This document shows, in pieces, positions 34,139 to 41,786 of a stretch of DNA of 64,000 nt. The stretch's first letter is position 1. The number at the start of each line of letters is the position of its first letter. Source of the DNA: SHVO01 sp050250575 (lineage in GTDB: Bacteria; Pseudomonadota; Alphaproteobacteria; Rhodospirillales; Rhodospirillaceae); contig JBFWOJ010000020.1 in NCBI GenBank assembly GCA_050250575.1, forward strand, positions 1-64,000, given 5' to 3'. Under the pieces are notes generated by a model, which was not told where the DNA came from, did not search any database, and saw nothing but the letters and a program-made list of their open reading frames with translations. A program made the translations under genes and the position numbers.

Positions 34139-34675
34139 TCAGGCCTTCGCCTTCTCGGCAGCCTGGATGGCTTCGACCAGGATCCGGCGCGCTTCCTCCG
34201 CGTCACCCCATTGACCGATGCGGACCCATTTCTGGGATTCGAGATCCTTATAGTGCTTGAAGAAATGCTCGATCTGCTGAAGCACGATCGAAGGCAGATC
34301 CTGGCGCTGCAGCACGTCGGAATAATAAGGAAAGGTCGTGTCGACCGGCACACAGATCAGCTTCTCATCGCCGCCGGCTTCATCCTCTAGCTTCAGCACG
34401 CCGATCGGTCGTGCGCGGACCACGCACCCGGGTATGAAGGGTGAGCGCGAGATCACCAGCGCATCGAGAGGATCGCCGTCCGGGGACAGCGTGTGCGGTA
34501 CGAAGCCGTAATTCGCGGGATAGCGCATCGGCGTATGGAGGATGCGGTCGACGAAGAGAGCGCCGGAGGCCTTGTCGAATTCGTATTTGACCGGCTCGCC
34601 GCCCACCGGGACTTCGATGATGACGTTGACGCTGTGGGGTGGGTCGTCTCCGACCGGAATCATCTCGATACGCAC
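34139..34675 (-). CDS. ppa: Inorganic pyrophosphatase
   Basis: 178 residues, family I soluble pyrophosphatase, which hydrolyses pyrophosphate to two phosphates and pulls biosynthetic reactions forward. It has EVPVGGEPVKYEFDKASGAL, RYPANYGFVPHTLSPDGDPL including the signature D-G-D-P-L-D, and KDLESQKWVRIGQW near the end. Length is typical. It lies between the first flagellin pair and the permease, probably as an independent housekeeping gene. Confidence 0.97.
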   Translation of the reverse strand: MRIEMIPVGDDPPHSVNVIIEVPVGGEPVKYEFDKASGALFVDRILHTPMRYPANYGFVPHTLSPDGDPLDALVISRSPFIPGCVVRARPIGVLKLEDEAGGDEKLICVPVDTTFPYYSDVLQRQDLPSIVLQQIEHFFKHYKDLESQKWVRIGQWGDAEEARRILVEAIQAAEKAKA

Positions 34676-34783
34676 GCGATTACCTCAAACCATTTATGAC
34701 ACCGGCCGCCTCCACTCGGCCGACTTTGCGGGGCGTGCATAGCGCAGGGCCCCGGACGTGTCGATGGCGATGTTCTCGGCGGT

Positions 34784-36193
34784 TCAGGCGGTCTTTACCG
34801 CCGGCTTGAACGCCATGCGGCGGATCACGTGAGCGGCGAGGCCGATGACATTCCATAGCAGGAAGAACATCTGGGTTTGGCGGGGAAGGTTCCACAGCAG
34901 ATAAAGGCAACCCAGGATCGCAAGAGGCGCCACAAGCCACACCGCCGGGGTCTTGAACACCCGTGCCCGGCGAGGCTCGCGTTGGCGCATCACCAGGACG
35001 CAGACGGAGACCGCGATGAACGCGGCGAGCGTGCCGGCGTTGGCCAGCGCGGCGATCCGATCGAGCGGGATGAGCCCTGCCAGGATGGCGACGACGATCC
35101 CTGTCAGGAGCGTTATCCGCACCGGCGTTCCGGTTTTCGCGCTCACCGTCGCCAGTCCGGAGGGCAGCAAGCCGTCCCGCGCCATGACGAAAAAGATGCG
35201 CGTCTGGCCGTACAGGAACGCGAGGATCACGGTGGGAAGCGCCACGATCGCCGCGGCCCCGACCAATGCCGCCATCCGCTCGTGGCCTAGCTGCCGCATG
35301 ATCAGCGCCAGCGGTTCCGGGCTGGCGGCGAAATCCTTGAACGGTGCCGCGCCCACCGCGGCCGCGGCGACGACGATATAGAGGGCCGTGCAGGCGAGCA
35401 TCGAGCCGACGATACCGATGGGCAGATCGCGCGCGGGGTTCTTGGCCTCCTCGGCGGCGGTCGAGATGGCGTCGAAGCCGTAGTAGGCGAAGAAGATGAT
35501 GGCCGCCGCCGCCATCACGCCGCGCTCGAGGCCCTCGATGTCGCTCTTCGCGAAGCCGTAGGGCATGAAGGGTACAAAATGGGCGGCGTCGAAGGCCGGC
35601 AGCGCCACGGCGACGAAGATCAGCAGTGCCGCGAGCTTGATGACGACGAGCAGCGCATTCACCGTCGCGCTTTCGCGCGTCCCCAGGATCAAGAGTCCTG
35701 CCACGCATGCGATGATGAAGATCGCCGGCACGTTGAGGATCCCGCCGGCGTGGGGGCCGGCCGTCAGCGCGAGCGGGAGTTCAAGCCCGAACGAGTTGAG
35801 GAATCCGACTGCATAGCCGGACCATCCCACCGCGACCGCGCTGACCACCAGTGAGTATTCAAGGATGAGACACCAGCCCACGATCCAGGCAATCAGCTCG
35901 CCGAGCGCGACATAGCTATAGGTATACGCGCTGCCGGAGGCCGGGATCATCGTCGCCACTTCGGCGTACGCCAGCGCGGCGCAGGCGCACACCACACCGG
36001 CGACGACGAACGAAAGCATCACGCCCGGGCCGGCGAGGTTCGCTCCGACCCCGATCAGCGTATAAATGCCCGTGCCGACGATGGCGCCCACGCCTAACGC
36101 GATCAGATGCCACCAGCTGAGGCTGCGGTGAAGACGGTGGCGCGTGCCGACATCGTCGGCGTCAATCGGCTTGCGGTGCATCCACGCGGGCAT
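34784..36193 (-). CDS. APC-family amino acid permease
   Basis: 469 residues from the ATG at 36191-36193, preceded by GAGGGGAG; an earlier in-frame start runs into the ald coding region. About twelve membrane helices are evident. The first carries GVGAIVGTGIYTLIGVGANL, typical of the cationic amino acid transporter (CAT/YfnA) branch, and FFAYYGFDAISTAAEEAKNP marks helix 6-7. It starts 20 bases after the alanine dehydrogenase stop, which suggests import of alanine or a related amino acid for catabolism. Confidence 0.93.
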   Translation of the reverse strand: MPAWMHRKPIDADDVGTRHRLHRSLSWWHLIALGVGAIVGTGIYTLIGVGANLAGPGVMLSFVVAGVVCACAALAYAEVATMIPASGSAYTYSYVALGELIAWIVGWCLILEYSLVVSAVAVGWSGYAVGFLNSFGLELPLALTAGPHAGGILNVPAIFIIACVAGLLILGTRESATVNALLVVIKLAALLIFVAVALPAFDAAHFVPFMPYGFAKSDIEGLERGVMAAAAIIFFAYYGFDAISTAAEEAKNPARDLPIGIVGSMLACTALYIVVAAAAVGAAPFKDFAASPEPLALIMRQLGHERMAALVGAAAIVALPTVILAFLYGQTRIFFVMARDGLLPSGLATVSAKTGTPVRITLLTGIVVAILAGLIPLDRIAALANAGTLAAFIAVSVCVLVMRQREPRRARVFKTPAVWLVAPLAILGCLYLLWNLPRQTQMFFLLWNVIGLAAHVIRRMAFKPAVKTA

Positions 36194-36213
36194 CAGGCTC
36201 CCCTCGGACCGTT

Positions 36214-37296
36214 TCAGGCCACCGCGGCCAGCACCGAGGGATGCGTGATCCGCCCGCCGCGAATATTGCTGCCGTTGGCAAAGCCGGGATCGGCGGCAAA
36301 AGCTTTGTCGACGCCCTTGTCCGCCAGCGCAATCACGTAAGGCGCCGTCGCCGCGCCCAACGCAAACGTCGACGTGTAGGGCGCCGCGCCCGGCATGTTC
36401 GCGACGCAATAGTGGATGACGCCCTCGACGACGTAGGTCGGCTCGGCGTGCGTGGTCGGGCGTGAGGTTTCAAAGCACCCGCCCTGGTCGATGGCCACGT
36501 CCACGACCACGGAGCCCGGCTTCATCAGTTTCAAGTGCTCGCGCTTGATCAGCTTGGGCGCCGCCGCGCCTGGCACCAGCACGGCGCCGATCACGAGATC
36601 GGCCTCCCGTACTGCGGCGAGGATCGCATCAGGCGTCGAGAATGCGGTTTTCACCTGGCCGCCGAACAGGTCGTCCAGTTCCTCGAGGCGCGGGGTAGAG
36701 ATGTCGAACAACGTCACATGCGCGCGGTGTCCCACCGCCATTTGCGCGGCGTGTTTGCCGGCAACCCCTCCGCCCAGGATCACGACGCTCGCCGGGGACA
36801 CGCCCGGAACTCCGCCCAGGAGCAAGCCTCGGCCCCCGGCGGGGCGAAGCATCGACACGGCGCCCACATCAACCGCCATCCGGCCCGCCACCTGGCTCAT
36901 CGGCGCGAGCAGCGGAAGGCGGCCATGTTTGTCCGTCACCGTCTCATAGGCGATGCAGGTGGCGCCGGAATCCTGCAGACCCTTTGTCAGCGCCTTGTCC
37001 GCCGCGAGATGGAGATAGGTGAAGAGGATATGGTCCGGCCGCAGCCGCGCGATTTCGGCCGGCTGGGGCTCCTTCACCTTCACGATCATCTCGGCGGCGC
37101 TGAAGACTTCGTCCGGGGTCGCCACGACCCGTGCGCCTGCGGCCCGGTAGGCATCGTCATCAAGACCGATCCCTGCACCGGCCTTGGTTTCTACGATGAC
37201 CTCGTGCCCCCGGGATGTCAGCGCGGACACAACGCTCGGCGTCATGGAGACCCGGAACTCAAGAACCTTGATTTCCTTGGGAACGCCGATGCGCAT
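36214..37296 (-). CDS. ald: Alanine dehydrogenase
   Basis: 360 residues from the ATG at 37294-37296 (MRIGVPKEIKVLEFRVSMTP, the family start; another ATG lies three codons upstream). NAD-dependent reversible deamination of L-alanine to pyruvate. It has a Rossmann motif VVILGGGVAGKHAAQMA, VKVKEPQPAEIARLRPDHIL, and the active-site region THAEPTYVVEGVIHYCVANM with PGAAPYTSTFALG. Middle gene of a three-gene catabolic operon (dehydrogenase, ald, permease). Confidence 0.96.
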   Translation of the reverse strand: MRIGVPKEIKVLEFRVSMTPSVVSALTSRGHEVIVETKAGAGIGLDDDAYRAAGARVVATPDEVFSAAEMIVKVKEPQPAEIARLRPDHILFTYLHLAADKALTKGLQDSGATCIAYETVTDKHGRLPLLAPMSQVAGRMAVDVGAVSMLRPAGGRGLLLGGVPGVSPASVVILGGGVAGKHAAQMAVGHRAHVTLFDISTPRLEELDDLFGGQVKTAFSTPDAILAAVREADLVIGAVLVPGAAAPKLIKREHLKLMKPGSVVVDVAIDQGGCFETSRPTTHAEPTYVVEGVIHYCVANMPGAAPYTSTFALGAATAPYVIALADKGVDKAFAADPGFANGSNIRGGRITHPSVLAAVA

Positions 37297-37383
37297 CGTG
37301 ATCATCCCTCTCGCTGTGGTGGCGAGAATAGAAGGGATACGCGCGTTAATCCAGGAACCGAATTCGATCCGGCGGCGGGCCAG

Positions 37384-38463
37384 CTAAATGGCGGCGACAA
37401 TAGCTTTCCCGCATGCGACGGTCGTGGCCGTGCCTTGCAGATCGCGGGTCCGCAGGGACGGCGTCACCAGCGTCCGTTCAATGGCGGAGACGACCGCCGC
37501 TGACGCCTCCGGCTCTCCAAGATGATCCAGCATCATGGCGGCTGACCAGATTTGTCCCACGGGATTGGCGACGCCTTGACCGGCGATATCTGGCGCCGAA
37601 CCGTGAACGGGCTCGAACAGCGACGGGAACCGTCGCTCGGGATTGAGGTTGCCCGACGGCGCCACGCCGATCGTTCCGGTGCAGGCCGGCCCCAGATCCG
37701 AAAGGATATCGCCGAACAGGTTGGATTCGACCACCACATCGAAGCGCTGCGGATTGAGCACGAAGTGCGCTGCCAGGATGTCGATGTGGTACTTGTCCCA
37801 CGTCACGGCGGGAAAATTTGCAGCCATCGCCACGACCCGTTCGTCCCAGTACGGCATGGTGATGCCGATGCCGTTCGACTTGGTCGCCGACGTAAGGTGC
37901 TTCTTCGCGCGCTTGTTCGCGATCTCAAACGCGTAACGCAGGATGCGGTCGACGCCGACGCGCGACATCACGGTTTCCTGAATGACGATCTCGCGTTCGG
38001 TCCCGCGGAACATCACGCCGCCGACCGGGCTGTACTCTCCCTCGGTGTTCTCGCGCACGACCCAGAAATCGATGCTGCCGGGCTCCCGGCCCGCGAGGGG
38101 AGACGGCACGCCGGGCATCAGCCGCACGGGACGCAGGTTGACGTACTGGTCGTACTCGCGGCGGAACTTCAGCAAGGACTCTCCAAGCGAGACGTGATCG
38201 GGCACGGTCTCCGGCCAGCCGACGGCGCCGAAGAAGATCGCATCGACGTTGCCGATGCGCGCTTTCCAGTCCTCCGGCATCATTGCGCCGTGTTTGACGT
38301 AGTAGTCGCAGCTCGCGAACGCGTGCCAGGTTTGCTGCACTTCAAAGCCGAAGCGTTTGCCCGCGGCTTCCAGGGCTCGCACGCCTTCCGGCATCACTTC
38401 CTTGCCAATCCCGTCGCCGGGGATCACGGCGATCGAGTATCTGCGTTTTTCCTTGGAAGCCAT
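37384..38463 (-). CDS. Tartrate dehydrogenase/decarboxylase-type NAD-dependent dehydrogenase
   Basis: 359 residues, isocitrate/isopropylmalate dehydrogenase superfamily. IAVIPGDGIGKEVMPEGVRA, the Arg-rich substrate loop LKFRREYDQYVNLRPVRLMP, VVRENTEGEYSPVGG and NLFGDILSDLGPACTGTIGV are those of tartrate dehydrogenase/D-malate dehydrogenase (TtuC/DmlA) rather than LeuB. It would oxidise D-malate, tartrate or similar acids with Mg/Mn and NAD. First gene of the operon with ald and the permease, 87 bases upstream of the ald start. Confidence 0.9.
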   Translation of the reverse strand: MASKEKRRYSIAVIPGDGIGKEVMPEGVRALEAAGKRFGFEVQQTWHAFASCDYYVKHGAMMPEDWKARIGNVDAIFFGAVGWPETVPDHVSLGESLLKFRREYDQYVNLRPVRLMPGVPSPLAGREPGSIDFWVVRENTEGEYSPVGGVMFRGTEREIVIQETVMSRVGVDRILRYAFEIANKRAKKHLTSATKSNGIGITMPYWDERVVAMAANFPAVTWDKYHIDILAAHFVLNPQRFDVVVESNLFGDILSDLGPACTGTIGVAPSGNLNPERRFPSLFEPVHGSAPDIAGQGVANPVGQIWSAAMMLDHLGEPEASAAVVSAIERTLVTPSLRTRDLQGTATTVACGKAIVAAI

Positions 38464-38552
38464 GTGCGCTGCCCGCCCGGTGCATTCAACAGGTCGAAAT
38501 TAACCCTTCCTTAACGAAAAAAACGCGTACTTTTTTCAATTCATGTCCGGCC

Positions 38553-38567
38553 TGGCCGATTTCTGGC
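38553..38567 (+). promoter_or_regulatory. Weak sigma-54-like site upstream of flagellin 3
   Basis: TGGCCGATTTCTGGC has GG-N10-GC spacing and a good -24 half but a poor -12 half. It would give a 170-base leader. A second possible GG-N10-GC lies at 38677-38690. Neither is convincing alone. Confidence 0.25.
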
Positions 38568-38715
38568 CCTCAAGCGCGCAGGCTTAACCATTTGTTTGCA
38601 CTTCGTCCGTAAAACGGCAGCGTGAACCGTGCTGTTCACGCGCAGCTTGCGTTTCTTTGCGTTGCTTTGACTCGAGGGCAGTTGCACGGCGGTTCGTTTT
38701 ATTGGGAAACGGCTT

Positions 38716-38740
38716 CTAGAAAGTCACTGATCCTAGAAAG
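38716..38740 (+). promoter_or_regulatory. CTAGAAAG direct repeat before flagellin 3
   Basis: CTAGAAAG occurs at 38716-38723 and 38733-38740 (period 17); the second copy overlaps the ribosome binding site (AAAGGG) of flagellin 3. The same CCTAGAAA box precedes flagellin 1 at 32043-32050, overlapping its AAAAGGAG. This placement suggests translational control of these two genes. Confidence 0.4.
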
Positions 38741-38749
38741 GGTACGAAA

Positions 38750-39637
38750 ATGGCTCAGGAAATCACACTCTCGACAGCGACGCGCACTAACCTGCTTTCG
38801 CTCCAGAACACCACCGGCCTCATCGGCCGCACTCAGGAACGTCTTGCCACCGGCCTCAAGGTCAACAGCGCGATCGACGACGCGCTCGCGTTCTTCAAAG
38901 CGCGCAACCTCAATTCCCGCGCCTCCGACTTGCAGTCCGTCAAGGACGGCATCAACAGCGGCATCAGCGTGTTGAAAGCGTCGGTGCAGGGTCTCGAATC
39001 GATCGAAGCGGTTCTGAAGCAGATGAAGGCGCTCGCCCAGTCGGCGATCAGTGCGCCGGAAAGCAGCACCCGCGCCAAGCTCGCCAGCCAGTTCAACGAA
39101 TTGCGCAGCCAGGTGGACAACCTCGCCGAGGACTCGAGCTTCAACGGCATCAACCTCCTGAAGAACACCACCGACGCCTTCGTCGCGGGCGCCGATATGA
39201 TGACCGTGAAGTTCAACGAGCGCGTTGAGCCGATCGGTGTCAACCAGCTCGTCGTCTCGGGCCTTACCCTCGCCGACTTCACCACCATCATGGCCAGCTC
39301 CGCCGCAGCCACCGGCACCGGCACCGAAGTGTGGGGCGTTACCGGCACGGCGGCGATCAATGCCATCACCGGCGCCATTCGGGCGATCGACTCGGCGCTC
39401 GTTACCGTCCGCCAGGCGTCGCAGGCTTTCGGTACCAACGCCTCGATGCTGCAGATCCGGGCGGATTTCACCACCAACATCATCAACACGCTGAAGGGCG
39501 GCGCTGCGGAACTCGTCAACGCCGACCTCAACGAAGAATCGGCCAACCTGCTCTCGCTGCAGACGCGCCAACAGCTCGGCACCATCTCGCTGGGCATCGC
39601 GCAGCAGTCCGAACAGTCGATCCTGCGCCTGTTCTAA
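38750..39637 (+). CDS. Flagellin (paralogue 3)
   Basis: 295 residues beginning MAQEITLSTATRTNLLSLQN. The D0/D1 helices match the other paralogues, and the central segment reads SAAATGTGTEVWGVTGTAA. The C-terminus is ISLGIAQQSEQSILRLF. It forms a tandem pair with paralogue 4, which shares the MAQEITLSTATRTN start, so the two pairs (1/2 and 3/4) are distinct subgroups. A strong terminator follows. Confidence 0.96.
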   Translation: MAQEITLSTATRTNLLSLQNTTGLIGRTQERLATGLKVNSAIDDALAFFKARNLNSRASDLQSVKDGINSGISVLKASVQGLESIEAVLKQMKALAQSAISAPESSTRAKLASQFNELRSQVDNLAEDSSFNGINLLKNTTDAFVAGADMMTVKFNERVEPIGVNQLVVSGLTLADFTTIMASSAAATGTGTEVWGVTGTAAINAITGAIRAIDSALVTVRQASQAFGTNASMLQIRADFTTNIINTLKGGAAELVNADLNEESANLLSLQTRQQLGTISLGIAQQSEQSILRLF

Positions 39638-39662
39638 TAATTTTTGTTTGTTACGACGGCTC

Positions 39663-39694
39663 ACGGCCGGGTCGAGAGACCCGGCCGTTTTTTT
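39663..39694 (+). terminator. Terminator after flagellin 3
   Basis: An 11-base perfect stem (from ACGGCCGGGTC at 39663) closes a GAGA loop (39674-39677) and is followed by seven T (39688-39694). A textbook Rho-independent terminator. Confidence 0.95.
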
Positions 39695-39938
39695 GATTCG
39701 GCGGCGCGCCGGCGGAAGCCGAGCCATCGCAGGAAATCGCTTGGCGAAAAAAGGACCCGATATCTGCAACTCCTGCGTTTTCGCCCGGTTTTATTAACCT
39801 TTTTTTCGCCTTTCACCGGTATTTCCTACGAGGATGCGTAGAAGTCTGTGAAGCGCGAACGGCCCGAAAAAGCCGCGAAGACCGCGCAAATCGCCCGGCC
39901 GGGAAACGCATCGCCGGTAGGGTCTTGAGAGGTTGGAC
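39695..39938 (+). other. Intergenic region upstream of flagellin 4
   Basis: About 245 bases without a gene. An AT-rich patch (TTTTATTAACCTTTTTTTCG, starting at 39789) is the likely promoter area, but no clear -35/-10 or sigma-54 element was found. The CTAGAAAG box seen before flagellins 1 and 3 is absent. Confidence 0.4.
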
Positions 39939-40832
39939 ATGGCTCAGGAAATCACTCTCTCTACGGCGACGCGGACGAATCTGCTGTCGTTGCAGAACAC
40001 CACCAGTCTCATCGGCCGGACCCAGGAACGCCTGGCGACGGGACTGAAGGTCAACAGCGCCATCGACGACGCGCTTGCTTTCTTTAAGGCGCGCAATCTC
40101 AACAGCCGCGCATCCGACTTGCAGACGATCAAGGACGGCGTCACCGACGGCATCAACGTCATCAAGGCCGGGATCCAGGGCCTTGAGTCGATGGAATCGA
40201 TCCTCAAGCAGATGAAGGCGCTGGCGCAATCGGCGATCTCCTCGCCGGAAAGTTCGACCCGCGCCAAGCTCGCCAGCCAGTTCAACGAGCTGCGCAGCCA
40301 GGTCGACAACCTCGCCGAAGACTCAAGCTTCAACGGCATCAACCTCATCAAGAATTCCACGCAGCCGTTTGCGGCCGGCGCCGATCAGCTCACGGTAAAG
40401 TTCAACGAGCGCACCGAGACGCAGGCCGTCAACCAGCTCGTGGTGTCGGGCCTGCGCATTGCCGACTTCAACACCATCATGGGCAATTCGGCCCTCGCCA
40501 CCGGCACGCTGCCGAACTCGAACGTGTGGGGGCAGTCGGGCACCGCCGCGATCAGAGGCATCACCGCGGCGCTGCGCGCCATCGACAGCGCGCTGGTCAC
40601 CGTGCGTCAGAACGCGCAGGCGCTCGGCACGAACTCGGCGCTCCTGCAGATCCGCGCCGACTTCACGACGCGCATCATCAACACGCTCAAGGGCGGCGCG
40701 GCCGATCTCGTCAATGCCGACATGAACGAGGAATCGGCGAACCTCCTGTCGCTGCAGACGCGTCAGCAGCTCGGCACGATTTCGCTGTCGATCGCGCAGA
40801 AGTCGGAAGAAGCGATCCTGCGTCTGTTCTAA
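39939..40832 (+). CDS. Flagellin (paralogue 4)
   Basis: 297 residues from the second possible ATG (39939), chosen because it gives the same MAQEITLSTATRTN start as paralogue 3; an ATG-like start two codons earlier is the alternative. It is the most divergent in the centre, with a 2-3 residue insertion (ATGTLPNSNVWGQSG), and ends SLSIAQKSEEAILRLF. flbT follows 109 bases later. Confidence 0.95.
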   Translation: MAQEITLSTATRTNLLSLQNTTSLIGRTQERLATGLKVNSAIDDALAFFKARNLNSRASDLQTIKDGVTDGINVIKAGIQGLESMESILKQMKALAQSAISSPESSTRAKLASQFNELRSQVDNLAEDSSFNGINLIKNSTQPFAAGADQLTVKFNERTETQAVNQLVVSGLRIADFNTIMGNSALATGTLPNSNVWGQSGTAAIRGITAALRAIDSALVTVRQNAQALGTNSALLQIRADFTTRIINTLKGGAADLVNADMNEESANLLSLQTRQQLGTISLSIAQKSEEAILRLF

Positions 40833-40859
40833 GGGGTCGCGCGTTTTCGGGGAGGGACG

Positions 40860-40933
40860 TTAGGCAGGTTCTCGGCTTCACGGTGAGGGCGTTTGAGTCC
40901 ATAGTGCGCCCCGTTCAAGAGCTCACTGCCTAA
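40860..40933 (+). promoter_or_regulatory. Inverted repeat bounding the flagellin 4-flbT gap
   Basis: TTAGGCAG (40860-40867) and its inverse CTGCCTAA (40926-40933) enclose about 58 bases just before flbT. It could fold in the flbT leader or simply be chance; no T-run follows, so it is not an obvious terminator. Confidence 0.25.
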
Positions 40934-40941
40934 GAAGTGCC

Positions 40942-41340
40942 ATGCCCCTAAAACTCACTCTGAAGCCCAACGAGAAGGTTCTGATCGGAACCGCGGTCAT
41001 CGCCAACGGACCGGCGAAAACGGAATTCGTGGTCCTTAACCGCGTGCCGGTTGTGCGCGAGAAAGACATCATCACCGAAGAGAAGGCCGACACGGTCGCG
41101 AAAAAGCTCTATGTGACGATCCTTAACATGTACATCAACCCTGCGCGTGAGAAGGATTACCATGGCATTTACTTCGTTTTAATGAGACAAATGATCTTAG
41201 TACCGGTGGACGCCCGAGCGGTCGATCTGATGGTGGAAATGTCCCAGCACATCCTTGCGGGAGACCACTATCGGGCTCTCAAAATGTGTCGGCAGCTGAT
41301 AAAGTTCGAGGCGGAGGCCTTGGCGAATGTCAAAAGATAA
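40942..41340 (+). CDS. flbT: Flagellin post-transcriptional repressor FlbT
   Basis: 132 residues. MPLKLTLKPNEKVLIGTAVI, VREKDIITEEKADTVAKKLY and HILAGDHYRALKMCRQLIKF are the FlbT signature. In Caulobacter FlbT couples hook completion to flagellin synthesis by destabilising flagellin mRNA through its leader, and FlaF counteracts it. It overlaps flaF by 14 bases, so the two are translated together. Confidence 0.96.
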   Translation: MPLKLTLKPNEKVLIGTAVIANGPAKTEFVVLNRVPVVREKDIITEEKADTVAKKLYVTILNMYINPAREKDYHGIYFVLMRQMILVPVDARAVDLMVEMSQHILAGDHYRALKMCRQLIKFEAEALANVKR

Positions 41341-41764
41341 GGTTGCTGTCTATCAGCAACAGCAGAAGCGGAATTTATCGCCGCGCGAGGTCGAGGCGAT
41401 GGCCTTCACGAAGGCCGCGCTCTTGCTCGAAGACGCCAAGAAGCAGACCGGCAACATCGAAGAATTTGCCAAGGCCCTGCGGTTCAATCACCTGCTTTGG
41501 ACCATCATCCAGGCCGACCTGACCGAGCCCGACAACCAGCTTCCGCCCGAGATCAAAGCCAACGTCATGTCGCTCTCGATCTTCGTCGACAAGCAGACCA
41601 CCAAGGCGCTGCGCTCGTCGGCCGCCGCCGACCTCGATGTGCTCATCAACATCAACCGCAACTTGGCGGCCGGGCTGCGCACGACGCCGGATGCGGCCGC
41701 TCAGGCGGCGCCCGGCACGCAGCCCGCGCAGGTCGGCGCCGGCGTGCGCACAACGGGAGCGTAA
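41327..41764 (+). CDS. flaF: Flagellin synthesis regulator FlaF
   Basis: 145 residues. The FlaF core runs from YQQQQKRNLSPREVEAMAFT through LRFNHLLWTIIQADLTEPDN and LSIFVDKQTTKAL to INRNLAAGL. A Pro/Ala/Gln-rich tail (about 118-145) is longer than in many relatives. FlaF acts with FlbT in flagellin translation and secretion. The next gene, a TPR-GT41, starts only 22 bases downstream, so the three are probably one transcript. Confidence 0.95.
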   Translation: MSKDKVAVYQQQQKRNLSPREVEAMAFTKAALLLEDAKKQTGNIEEFAKALRFNHLLWTIIQADLTEPDNQLPPEIKANVMSLSIFVDKQTTKALRSSAAADLDVLININRNLAAGLRTTPDAAAQAAPGTQPAQVGAGVRTTGA

Positions 41765-41786
41765 GCTCCCCGGACGTCGCTGACGG

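Noticed and set aside
36194..36409. Longer N-terminus for the APC permease
   Set aside because: The extra residues are a frame-shifted reading of the alanine dehydrogenase end; a ribosome site supports the start at 36193.
39695..39938. Sigma-54 promoter before flagellin 4
   Set aside because: Only poor GG-N10-GC matches (for example near 39733) with no support in the flanking bases.
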